Part shown: piece after piece, positions 19,901 through 27,119 of the stretch
Position numbering within the stretch: the first letter of the stretch is position 1
Layout: every line of letters begins with the position of its first letter
Source of the DNA: Kineosporia succinea
Lineage (GTDB): Bacteria; Actinomycetota; Actinomycetes; Actinomycetales; Kineosporiaceae
Direction: 5' to 3'
Assembly: GCF_030811555.1 (NCBI RefSeq)
Contig: NZ_JAUSQZ010000001.1
Coordinates: forward strand, 682,001 to 746,000
DNA length: 64,000 nucleotides
Notes under the pieces: model-generated
Seen by the model: only the letters and a program-made list of their open reading frames with translations
The model's database searches: none
Told to the model about the DNA's origin: nothing
Translations under genes and position numbers: made by a program

Positions 19901-20370
19901 CCCGGCTCCGGCGCGGCGTAGGGCCAGAACGGGCCGCCCGGCGGCAGCAGACTGCCCGGGCCCACCGCACTGATCAGACTGCTGGCCAGCGCACTGTCGA
20001 GCACCGGACGGCTGCTCGCGTGCCGCCCGGCCTTGGGGCGCCGGCCCACGCGGGCCACCCGGTCGCAGAAGTCGATCATCGCGAAGACGCGGAAGTCGTT
20101 GACGTCGATCTCGCCCATGCGCACCGCGTCGACCAGGTCGTCACGCAGCACCGCAGCCTGGTGACGGCGCGAGCTACGGCGCACCGCACGCACCACCAGC
20201 ACCACGAGGACCAGCAGCAGCGCAGCCACGGCAACTCCGGTCACGGCCAGGCCCTGCTCCGGATGCAGCTCGAGATGGTCACGGGTGCGCACGGCGGAAT
20301 CAGCCGCGCCGTCGAACATCTCGGTGGCGAGCCGGCGCACGTCGGCCGCCCTCGCACTGAAGTCGCTCAT
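16996..20370 (-). CDS. Large single-pass membrane protein with long coiled coil
   Basis: 1124 residues. A short N-terminus precedes one strong membrane helix (about residues 40-63). A conserved-looking segment of about 100 residues follows (DLVDAVRMGEIDVNDFRVF, DFCDRVARVGRRP), then acidic, Ala/Val/Ser-rich disordered sequence to about residue 510. A Glu/Ala/Arg-rich continuous coiled coil covers about residues 515-765, and a disordered tail has Asp-Arg-Gly repeats and ends in acidic sequence. The shape is that of a cytoplasmic scaffold anchored at the membrane, possibly for polar growth, division or chromosome organisation; this is an inference from architecture only. Its ATG overlaps the stop of the 90-aa membrane gene by four bases. 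Confidence 0.75.
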   Translation of the reverse strand: MSDFSARAADVRRLATEMFDGAADSAVRTRDHLELHPEQGLAVTGVAVAALLLVLVVLVVRAVRRSSRRHQAAVLRDDLVDAVRMGEIDVNDFRVFAMIDFCDRVARVGRRPKAGRHASSRPVLDSALASSLISAVGPGSLLPPGGPFWPYAAPEPGEVEVTDVWVRAVSFQRQIMGERRSRLDDSVEEMPTPGSGPKPRRLVSVPTGEVPAVGVPTGAVRGAKDVSTEELLLSAESVADLVSMLEDDDELAAVRALEAVPDLADDDFEDALAPRTGFVSRLDETQPAPVIDLRDASTVGRPADDAASADAREGIPAGDEVAVVDVRGATGPMRLVPAGSSVREAEVASAASEGVGSGIEDASVPDDVPAGGSVRGPVDGSVRGPVDSGAAREGLEGRAPGERVAGAETGTTAVAGASAAAATAGDGAGSGVGAATVAAADLVSGAVSGPVTVDGSSVASSVGSSVDLEAADREAAEAQDGAGDVLSDPLSDPLAAPLLSDSDEEPSPELEPVFFAATQAKRAAEKASRERSVVEEAERAQARAAAEQAGVERARAEWAVQEWAAASRVAAEKAAAERVEAQRLARLRAELEEAERVREEQERAEAMRLERAEAERAARLAAEQAAAERAEEERLARLRAEIEEAERALRERELAGIQRLEVELAERERLELVRTEQARADRELGEQDLAGQARLELEQVARARVEQLRFERERAERLRAEADELRTQRELAAEEFRAAAQFRAQAAERASEARRVLQALRKMDTSALAARPIDLDSADVAAEVAGAMRSIDLRPLEMPHHIDLTRIEREDRQVQPAGVPVAAHAGLGVDLFAARGGAESWWARTDQGGHHGTDRVTDRSSGRGDDRGGDRGGDRNGNPGSDRDPGRDRSWSAPVRDDRPVQALRSLIQPPGPRTEPVSARRPGGHAGLTKDAISGPIDLPLLSGRSAEPSNERFDGRDDERFDEPTAHLAEDLAAEADLGAQVAGETEATDASTISDVDSPPTNPIPLPVLPVLPAAGPGTDEPQPEFEDARPAPEIRPRWMTPGERVGGEVQTLGEKRPSAGEAPRTGFWGRRPTRRPRGGFTAVIGHGKPPGALMPFTGQIPVQGGAPEAEAQADHDETVR

Positions 20371-20639
20371 GACGCCTCCGCCCGGGGTGCTCCGCGATAG
20401 GCGCAGTCGGCGTGCAGACCGTCGCGCAGCGCGGTGAGCTCACCGGTCGCCGCCGCGAAATCTTCGTGCCAGCGGTCGTTCTCCATCGACAACTCGGTGT
20501 TTCTCGCTCTCAGCTGGACGTTCTCGCGCCGGTAGCGGACGGCCAACAGCACCACCACGCACCCCAGCACGACGAGGAGGACTCCGGCGCCGCCCACAGC
20601 GGCGCCCGAGAGATCGACCTCCGAAAGGCTCTCCGACAC
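20367..20639 (-). CDS. Small bitopic membrane protein with short coiled coil
   Basis: 90 residues from GTG at 20639, chosen because a GGGAGGGG purine run lies upstream and the frame above it (to 20738) is poor in features. There is one membrane helix (about residues 10-34), then YRRENVQLRARNTELSMEND, a Leu/Asn-spaced helical stretch like those of FtsB/FtsL-type bitopic proteins, though no family match is claimed. It is translationally coupled (ATGA) to the 1124-aa coiled-coil protein, so the two are probably partners. Confidence 0.65.
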   Translation of the reverse strand: MSESLSEVDLSGAAVGGAGVLLVVLGCVVVLLAVRYRRENVQLRARNTELSMENDRWHEDFAAATGELTALRDGLHADCAYRGAPRAEAS

Positions 20640-21048
20640 GGCGAAGCCCCTCCCACATGTTCTTGAGCTTCCGGGCTCCCAGGTTCCGGCGCGCACGACG
20701 CGATCCCTGCTGGCGCGGTCCGGACTCCACTCCGCCATCCGATTTGGCGTAGCTCACTGTAGTGGACCTCAACTCTGAGTTAAAGCTTCCGCGTGTCCGA
20801 ACCGAGTTATGGCACCCGCGATGCACCGACATCGTTGACATCTCAGGCCTTCTCACCGTGCGACACGCCGTAGCCGCAGGTCAGCGCCCTTCCCGGCGCG
20901 GATGCCCGCTTGAACTACTTATGCGCAAATCGACCCACTAGGCTCGGGGGACGACCGGAACCGCTGTCGTGCGGCTCGGTCACGCTGCAAACCGGCGGCG
21001 ACCCTGTCCAGACGACGCGCCACGTGCACCGAGTTGTGGAGGATTCCG
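20640..21048. promoter_or_regulatory. Divergent intergenic region, coiled-coil operon / GGDEF-EAL
   Basis: 409 bases with no plausible gene. AT-richer stretches near 20750-20785 and 20910-20935 are probable promoter zones for the leftward and rightward units. An 11-base inverted repeat AACTCTGAGTT lies at 20771-20781. No other regular structure is seen. Confidence 0.4.
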
Positions 21049-23280
21049 GTGGACTCGACCCCCGACCGGGCCCAGGCGGTACCGCACGGCATCTCGTCCC
21101 GCAGCACCCCCAGACACCTGGTGCGCATCCGGGCCGGGGCCAACGGCGCCCGCACCGTCACCCTCGGCGGTCGCCTCCCGACCACCGTCCTCACCCCCGA
21201 AAACCCCGAAAACCCCCAAGCCCCCCAAGCCCCCCAAGCCCCCCAAGCCTCCGAAGCACCCGAAGCACCCGAAGCCCTGAAAGCCCCCGAGACCCCCGAA
21301 TTCGAGACCACCCCCGACCACGGAACGGGACCCGGCGGCGTGAACCCCGAAGATTCTGGCCCGAGCGACAACCGTCACGTGCTCACCCCCGACCTCGGCA
21401 CCGAGGTCAGCGCCGAGGTCGACACCGTCGTCTTCGCCCTGGAGTGGGCCCGCCTGCTCAGCGGCACCGGCTACGTCACCACCGACCGCACCGTGGTGGT
21501 CGACGAGCTGCACCGCCGCCTGGTCCGGCTGATCGAGGCCCTGCACGGCACCCCGTTCGACCCGTCGGCGGGCGCCGAGGCGGGTGAGGCCCTGGTCGTC
21601 CTGGGCTTCGGCTCCCCCGACGCCCTCGGCCGCACCACCAGCCTCTTCGTGCGCCGGTTCCTGACCAGCGAGACCCGCGAGAATCCGGCCGGCACCCCCG
21701 AGGACGTCCAGACCCGCGTCGCCGAGCTGATCGGCGCCGTCGGCCAGGGCTTCGCCCGTGCCCTGCGCGATCGCACCCTGCAGCAGCAGGACGCGATCCG
21801 CAGCTCCGCGCTCCTGGCCCTGGAACGCGCCCAGGCCGGCCGTCGCGAGGCCGAGCTGCGCGACCCGGTCACCGGGCTGCTCAACCGCCGAGGCTTCGTC
21901 TCGGCCCTCACCGACCTGCTGGCCACCTCTCCCCCGGGCGTGCTCGGCGTCTGCCTGCTCACCCTGGGCGGGTTCGAGCCGCTCGACCGGGGTTTCGGCA
22001 CCGCGGTCGGCGACCAGCTGCTGCGCACGGTGTCCGAGCGCCTGTCCGCCCGCTTCGGCGGCCCGGCCGAGCTGATCGGCCGGATGGGCCGCGACGAGTT
22101 CATCGTCGCCGCCGTCGCCCCCGGCGCGAAGGGCACGCCGAGCACGGTCGAGAACATCATCCAGCGCGTCGCCGACGCCCAGGACGCGGTGCGCGCCCCG
22201 ATCACCCTCGACGACCGCGCCCTGGTGCTGACCCCGTCGGTCGGCGTGGTGTCGCGTCAGACCGCCCAGGCCGAACCGGAGACCGTTCTGCGCGACGCCG
22301 GGCTGGCCGGTTCCTGGGCCCGCGAGCGCGGTCCCGGCTCGATCGCGGTGTTCGAGCTGGATCGCGCCGCCCGGCAGGTCGCCGGGCTCACGTTGGCGGC
22401 GGAGCTGCCGGCGGCGATCGAGTCGGGACGCCTGCTGGCCCACTACCAGCCGATCGTCGGGCTGCGCACGGGGCGGGTCGAGGCCGTGGAGGCCCTGGCC
22501 CGCTGGGAGCACGAGCGGCGGGGCCTGCTCGAGCCGGACGCGTTCATCCCGCTCGCCCAGCGCGCCGGGCTGATCGAGGAGCTCGGCCGCAGCATGCTGG
22601 AACGGGCCGCGCGACAGGCACTCTCCTGGCACCGCACGCTCACGAACGGGCCGGTGGTGTCGGTCAACCTCGACCCGCAGCAGCTCACCGGGCCGGGCAC
22701 GGTGCGCGACGTGGTCACCGTGCTCGAGCGCACCGGCCTGCCCCCGCACCGCCTGCAGCTGGAGATCACCGAGCACGCCGATCTCACGTCCCCGGCGGTG
22801 CGGCGGGTGGTGCGCGACCTGGCCCACATCGGGGTCGGCCTGGCCGTCGACGACTTCGGCACCGGCCGGGCCCATCTGGCCCGACTGCCCGAACTGCCCG
22901 GGCTCGGCGTGACCACCCTGAAGCTGGCCGCGGACTTCCTGAAGGCCGGCGAGACCCCGGGCCCCCGCCCCACCGACACCCCGGGCGAGCAGCCGCCCTG
23001 GCACCACCGCTTCGGCCCGGCCCGCCTCCGGCACTACCTGGGCCGCGACGCCACCCCGGCCGAAGACGACCAGGAACGCGAGACCGACGCCCGCCGCGAC
23101 GTTCTCGCCTCCACGATCGACCTCGCCCACCGCCTGGGCCTGCAGGTCACCGTGGAGGGTGTCGAGACCGCCGACGACGCCGCCCTCATCACCTCACTGG
23201 GCGCCGACCACGCACAGGGCTCGTTCTACAGCGTCCCGCTGCCCGCGACCGAGGCCACCCGCTACGTGAGCCGTCCCTGA
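21049..23280 (+). CDS. GGDEF-EAL protein, EAL intact and GGDEF degenerate
   Basis: 743 residues from GTG at 21049 (TGGAGGA lies about five bases upstream). The N-terminus has a disordered stretch of Pro/Ala/Glu repeats (about residues 45-90) and an uncharacterised helical domain of about 150 residues. The GGDEF-like domain has RMGRDEF, where the second glycine of the signature is Arg, and it lacks an RxxD inhibitory site, so cyclase activity is doubtful. The EAL domain keeps VEALARW, VSVNLDPQQL, LEITEH, VDDFGTG, VEGVET and QGSFYS, so c-di-GMP hydrolysis is likely. A 55-residue insertion precedes the last EAL helices (about residues 640-680). It is convergent with, and overlaps by 19 bases, the dehydratase gene. 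Confidence 0.9.
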   Translation: MDSTPDRAQAVPHGISSRSTPRHLVRIRAGANGARTVTLGGRLPTTVLTPENPENPQAPQAPQAPQASEAPEAPEALKAPETPEFETTPDHGTGPGGVNPEDSGPSDNRHVLTPDLGTEVSAEVDTVVFALEWARLLSGTGYVTTDRTVVVDELHRRLVRLIEALHGTPFDPSAGAEAGEALVVLGFGSPDALGRTTSLFVRRFLTSETRENPAGTPEDVQTRVAELIGAVGQGFARALRDRTLQQQDAIRSSALLALERAQAGRREAELRDPVTGLLNRRGFVSALTDLLATSPPGVLGVCLLTLGGFEPLDRGFGTAVGDQLLRTVSERLSARFGGPAELIGRMGRDEFIVAAVAPGAKGTPSTVENIIQRVADAQDAVRAPITLDDRALVLTPSVGVVSRQTAQAEPETVLRDAGLAGSWARERGPGSIAVFELDRAARQVAGLTLAAELPAAIESGRLLAHYQPIVGLRTGRVEAVEALARWEHERRGLLEPDAFIPLAQRAGLIEELGRSMLERAARQALSWHRTLTNGPVVSVNLDPQQLTGPGTVRDVVTVLERTGLPPHRLQLEITEHADLTSPAVRRVVRDLAHIGVGLAVDDFGTGRAHLARLPELPGLGVTTLKLAADFLKAGETPGPRPTDTPGEQPPWHHRFGPARLRHYLGRDATPAEDDQERETDARRDVLASTIDLAHRLGLQVTVEGVETADDAALITSLGADHAQGSFYSVPLPATEATRYVSRP

Positions 23281-24236
23281 GAGGTCAGCAGCTCCGCGAA
23301 CCGGTCCAGGTCCACGTTGCCGCCACTCAGCATCACCCCGATGCGGCGGCCGGCCAGCTCGCCCCGCGCCAGCCGCAACGCCGCGGCCAGCCCGAGCGTG
23401 CCGGTGGGCTCCACCACCATCTTCGTGTTCACCGCGAGAAGCCGCACGGCGGAGCCCAGTTCGGCGTCCGACGCGGTGAGCACGTCGGTCGCCAGCTCCC
23501 GGATGATCGCGAAGGTGTGCTGCCCCAGCGCGGTGGTGGCCGCCCCGTCCGCGATCGTCTGCGGGGTGGGGATCGTGACGATCGACCCGCTGCGGAACGA
23601 CTGCGCCCCGTCGTCACCGGCCTCCGGCTCGACCCCGTAGATCCGGGCGGTGGGCGCGAGATGCCGCACCGAGAGCGCTGTTCCGGACAGCAGGCCACCA
23701 CCGCCGAGGGGCACGAACACCGCGTCCAGGTCCGGCACGTCTTCGAGCAGTTCCTTCGCCGCCGTGCCCTGACCCGCGATCACCGAGGGGTGGTCGAAGG
23801 GCGGCACGAGCGTCAGCCCCCGGGTGCGCGCGAGCTCGGCCGCGATCGCCGCACGGTCTTCGGTGTAACGGTCGTACGACACCACCGCGGCGCCGTACTC
23901 CTTGGTGGCCGCCAGTTTCGAGGCCGGGCTGTCGTGCGGCATCACGATCGTGGCCGAGATCCCGAGAATGCGCGCGGCCAGCGCCACGGCCTGGGCGTGG
24001 TTGCCGGACGAGAACGCGACGACCCCCGCGTCCCTCTGTTCCGGAGTCAGCTGGGCCAGCGTGTTGAACGCGCCGCGGATCTTGAAAGCCCCGGCCCGCT
24101 GCAGGTTCTCGCACTTGAAGAAGATCTCGGCCCCGGCCTGCTCGTCGATGCGGCGGCTGGTGACGACCGGCGTGCGGTGCACCACTCCAGCGATACGCTT
24201 CGAAGCGGCCTCGACGTCGGAGTACGTGACAGACAT
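23262..24236 (-). CDS. PLP-dependent serine/threonine dehydratase
   Basis: 324 residues, a fold type II PLP enzyme. Lys52 in AFKIRGAFN is the Schiff-base lysine; SSGNHAQAV and the phosphate-binding loop PLGGGGLLSG are both present, with SGGN near the C-terminus. It lacks the C-terminal ACT-like regulatory domains of biosynthetic IlvA, so it resembles catabolic threonine dehydratase, serine dehydratase or serine racemase. The ATG at 24236 lies about 25 bases from the divergent VOC gene. Confidence 0.88.
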   Translation of the reverse strand: MSVTYSDVEAASKRIAGVVHRTPVVTSRRIDEQAGAEIFFKCENLQRAGAFKIRGAFNTLAQLTPEQRDAGVVAFSSGNHAQAVALAARILGISATIVMPHDSPASKLAATKEYGAAVVSYDRYTEDRAAIAAELARTRGLTLVPPFDHPSVIAGQGTAAKELLEDVPDLDAVFVPLGGGGLLSGTALSVRHLAPTARIYGVEPEAGDDGAQSFRSGSIVTIPTPQTIADGAATTALGQHTFAIIRELATDVLTASDAELGSAVRLLAVNTKMVVEPTGTLGLAAALRLARGELAGRRIGVMLSGGNVDLDRFAELLTSQGRLT

Positions 24237-24261
24237 GCACGCATCCTAGAAGGAGCTCCTC

Positions 24262-24648
24262 GTGTCCCGACCACCCCTGACCCTCAGCGGCATCGTGCTC
24301 GGCACCGACGACGTGAGAACGCTCTCGGAGTTCTACCTGCGTCTGCTCGGCTGGGAGCTGGAACAGGACGAGCTGCCGCACTGGCGCAAGCTCCGGTCAC
24401 CGCAGGGAGGCACCGGCCTGTCGTTCCAGCTCGAAGACGGCCACGTCCGCCCGGTCTGGCCGGCGCCGAATCCCGCCGCCGGAGACCAGCAGATGCAGAT
24501 CCACCTCGACATCCAGGTCGAGGATCTCGACACCGGTGAACAGTGGGCCCGGGAGTGTGGTGCCGAGCGGCACGCGTTCCAGCCGCAAGACGATGTGCGG
24601 GTCATGATCGACCCGTCCGGCCACCCGTTCTGCCTGTTCCTCCACTGA
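24262..24648 (+). CDS. VOC-superfamily (glyoxalase/bleomycin-resistance-like) protein
   Basis: 128 residues with the paired beta-alpha-beta-beta-beta architecture of VOC proteins: GIVLGTDDVRTLSEFYLRLL at the N-terminus, HLDIQVEDL in the middle and DPSGHPFCLF at the C-terminus. Start GTG at 24262 follows AAGGAG by six bases. The substrate cannot be told. It is divergent from the dehydratase. Confidence 0.85.
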   Translation: MSRPPLTLSGIVLGTDDVRTLSEFYLRLLGWELEQDELPHWRKLRSPQGGTGLSFQLEDGHVRPVWPAPNPAAGDQQMQIHLDIQVEDLDTGEQWARECGAERHAFQPQDDVRVMIDPSGHPFCLFLH

Positions 24649-24695
24649 CAGCCCGGCGGGGGACGTGGCGGTCACCGGAGCGCCGACCGCCACGT

Positions 24696-25817
24696 TCACG
24701 TCGGCAGCAGGGGCCACAACCGGGTCCAGGCCTCCTCCGCCGCCCCGGCCACCGGCCCGCCCTCGCGCAGCTCCGCCGCCAGCACCGGCGGCGGGTCGGC
24801 CCGCCGGAAGGCCATGAGCCCGGCCAGGTACGCGTCGTCCAGCGCCCGCGACGCGGAGGCCAGGTAGTCCACACCCAGCCCACCGACCGTCACCAGGTCC
24901 GGGTCGACCGCGTTGACCAGCCCGGCGATCCCCCGCCCGAGCCGCGCCGCCACCACCTCGACCGCCCGCCGTTCCTCGGCCCCGTCCGACGCCAGCACCC
25001 GCCGCGCGTAGGCCACCGGATCGGCGGGCACCGGCCGGCCGAGCAACCGGGCCAGGGCCGACCCGTCGAGCGACGCACCCCAGCACCCCCGCGCCCCGCA
25101 GGGGCACTCCACGTCGTCCCCCGCGAACGGCACGTGCCCGAACTCCCCGCCCAGCCCGACCGCCCCGGTGAGCACCCGCCCACTCTCCACGAGCGCGCCG
25201 CCCAGTCCCGCGTCCACCCGCACGTGCAACGCCACCGACGCCCCCACCGCCGCCCCCCGGCGCGACTCGGCCGAGGCCGCGAACGTGGCGTCGTTGCCCA
25301 CCGCCGTCACCGGCGCCTTGGGCCAGAGCACCCCCAGGTCGAGACCGGGCCAGTTCAGCGTGCTCGCCTCGACCAGCCGGTCCATCGCCACCAGGCCGGG
25401 CACCGAGACCCCCATCCCGCGGATCCGCCCGCGGAACCGGCGCCGCAGCTTCGTCAGCCGGTCGCGGACCTCGAGCACCACCCGCTCGCCGTCGCCGTAG
25501 GCCCGGTCCAGATCGCCGGCGTCGCAGGCGACCACCTCACCCCCGAGCTGCACCACCTCGGCACGCCAGGTCTCGTGCGCGAACGCCACCGCCAGCACCA
25601 GCGGCCCGCGCGGGTGCGGCTGCAGCACGGTGGTGGGCCGGCCCCGCCCGGTCGGCTCGGCCGGACGCTCGCTGATCAGCTCGGCGGCCGTGAGCCGGGC
25701 CACCAGCTCGGTGGCCGCCCCGGTGCCGATCCCGACCCTGCGGGCCGCGTCCGCCCTTGTCACGTCGGGATTTTCGTGCACCACCCGGAGCAATTCGGAC
25801 GCCCTGGTCCCGATCAC
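24696..25817 (-). CDS. ROK-family transcriptional repressor
   Basis: 373 residues. An N-terminal winged helix (about residues 1-65, with RADAARRVGIGTGAATELVA) is followed by a sugar-kinase-like ROK domain. That domain has the ROK signature region GLGGALVESGRVLTGAVGLG, and the zinc motif EFGHVPF..CPCGARGCW, which supports a real ROK protein. It starts with GTG. It is divergent from an MFS pump with only 42 bases between them, so it probably controls that gene, with a sugar or related ligand as effector. Confidence 0.88.
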   Translation of the reverse strand: MIGTRASELLRVVHENPDVTRADAARRVGIGTGAATELVARLTAAELISERPAEPTGRGRPTTVLQPHPRGPLVLAVAFAHETWRAEVVQLGGEVVACDAGDLDRAYGDGERVVLEVRDRLTKLRRRFRGRIRGMGVSVPGLVAMDRLVEASTLNWPGLDLGVLWPKAPVTAVGNDATFAASAESRRGAAVGASVALHVRVDAGLGGALVESGRVLTGAVGLGGEFGHVPFAGDDVECPCGARGCWGASLDGSALARLLGRPVPADPVAYARRVLASDGAEERRAVEVVAARLGRGIAGLVNAVDPDLVTVGGLGVDYLASASRALDDAYLAGLMAFRRADPPPVLAAELREGGPVAGAAEEAWTRLWPLLPT

Positions 25818-25836
25818 GACCGGTCAACTCCCTGTT

Positions 25837-25860
25837 TTTACTCGAATCCAGAGTTTAATA
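25837..25860. promoter_or_regulatory. AT-rich imperfect inverted repeat between ROK and MFS genes
   Basis: TTTACTC and GAGTTTAA flank a 7-base centre in the 42-base gap between the ROK and MFS genes. The sequence is AT-rich in a 72% GC context and lies next to the MFS start, so it is a candidate operator/promoter. Confidence 0.5.
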
Positions 25861-27119
25861 TGAAGCACGTGTCCAGCCCCACCCGCACCTGCGTAGCCTC
25901 GCCCCCCGCCACCACAGCGCCGGACCGCCCCAACTATGCCGCGCTGTTCGTCCTCGCGACGTGCTCGTTCATCTACGTCACCGCCGAGATGCTCCCCGTC
26001 GGCCTGCTCCCGCAGATCAGCGCCGACCTGAACGTCACCGAGGCCCAGGTCGGCCTGCTGCTCACCTCCTACGCCGCGGTCGCCGCCGTCACCACCATCC
26101 CGATGACGGCCCTGACCATGCGCTTCACCCGCAACCGGCTGCTGGCCGGCACGCTCGCCGTGTTCGTGGTGGCCCAGCTGGTGGCCGCGCTGGCCCCGTC
26201 GCTCACCGTTCTGTCGATCACCCGGATCTTCTCGGCCGCCGCGCACGGCGTGTTCTGGGCGATCGTGGCCCCGATCGCCGCGCGGCTGGCCCCGCCCGGG
26301 CAGACCGGCAAGGCCACCTCGATCGTCTTCACCGGGTCGGCGGTGGCCATGGTGCTCGGCGCCCCGATCGGCACGGTGATCGGCCAGGCCTCCAGCTGGC
26401 GGGTGGCCGTGGTCACGGTCGGCGTGGTGGGTGCGCTCAGCCTGCTCTGCATCCTGCTGATCGTGCCGAAACTGCCGGTGCTGCCGAGGGACGCCGCCAA
26501 GACCACGGTCGGTCAGCTCGCCGCCGCGGGGCGCCAGATCCGCTCGCGGGCCACGTTGCCGGGGTGTCTCATCACCCTCACCGCGGTGATCGGCCAGTTC
26601 GCCGCCTACACCTACGTCGCCCCGCTGGTGCGGCGCGACGCCGGGCTCGACGGCCGGGCCCTGGCCGTGCTGCTGCTGGCGTTCGGGGTGGCCGGCGTCG
26701 TCGGCAACGTGCTGGCCGGGCGCTTCATCGACCGCCGCCCCGACCTGGTGATGATGGCGATCTTCGGCACCATGTCCGTGTCGATGGCCGTGCTCGTCGG
26801 CACGCCGGGTGCGGTGGTCACGGTGATCGCGGTCGTCTTCTGGGGCCTGTCCTCGTCGCCGATGTCGATGTCCCTGCAGGCGGCCGTGATCCGGCGGGCC
26901 CCACGCACTCAGGACGCGGCCGCCTCGGTGCAGGTCGTCGCGTTCCAGATCGGCATCGGCGGGGGCGCCTTGATCGGCGAGCGCCTCTACGGCCACGGCT
27001 TCCTGGTGCTGCTGCCGGTGTTCGGCGCGGTGATGACGGCCCTGGCGCTGCTACTTGCCTTCCGGGCCAAGGAGACGTTCCCCCGTCACCCGGTGCCGCA
27101 CGTCGACGCCACGCACTAG
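25860..27119 (+). CDS. MFS transporter (drug/sugar efflux type)
   Basis: 419 residues from ATG at 25860, with twelve hydrophobic helices beginning at about residue 30 (FVLATCSFIYVTAEMLPVGL). That start resembles the AraJ/YdhP/NepI-type efflux branch of the MFS. No ribosome binding site precedes 25860, so the mRNA may be leaderless; an in-frame GTG at 25869 is the alternative. It is controlled in all likelihood by the divergent ROK repressor. Its stop overlaps the convergent GH15 gene by four bases. Confidence 0.85.
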   Translation: MKHVSSPTRTCVASPPATTAPDRPNYAALFVLATCSFIYVTAEMLPVGLLPQISADLNVTEAQVGLLLTSYAAVAAVTTIPMTALTMRFTRNRLLAGTLAVFVVAQLVAALAPSLTVLSITRIFSAAAHGVFWAIVAPIAARLAPPGQTGKATSIVFTGSAVAMVLGAPIGTVIGQASSWRVAVVTVGVVGALSLLCILLIVPKLPVLPRDAAKTTVGQLAAAGRQIRSRATLPGCLITLTAVIGQFAAYTYVAPLVRRDAGLDGRALAVLLLAFGVAGVVGNVLAGRFIDRRPDLVMMAIFGTMSVSMAVLVGTPGAVVTVIAVVFWGLSSSPMSMSLQAAVIRRAPRTQDAAASVQVVAFQIGIGGGALIGERLYGHGFLVLLPVFGAVMTALALLLAFRAKETFPRHPVPHVDATH

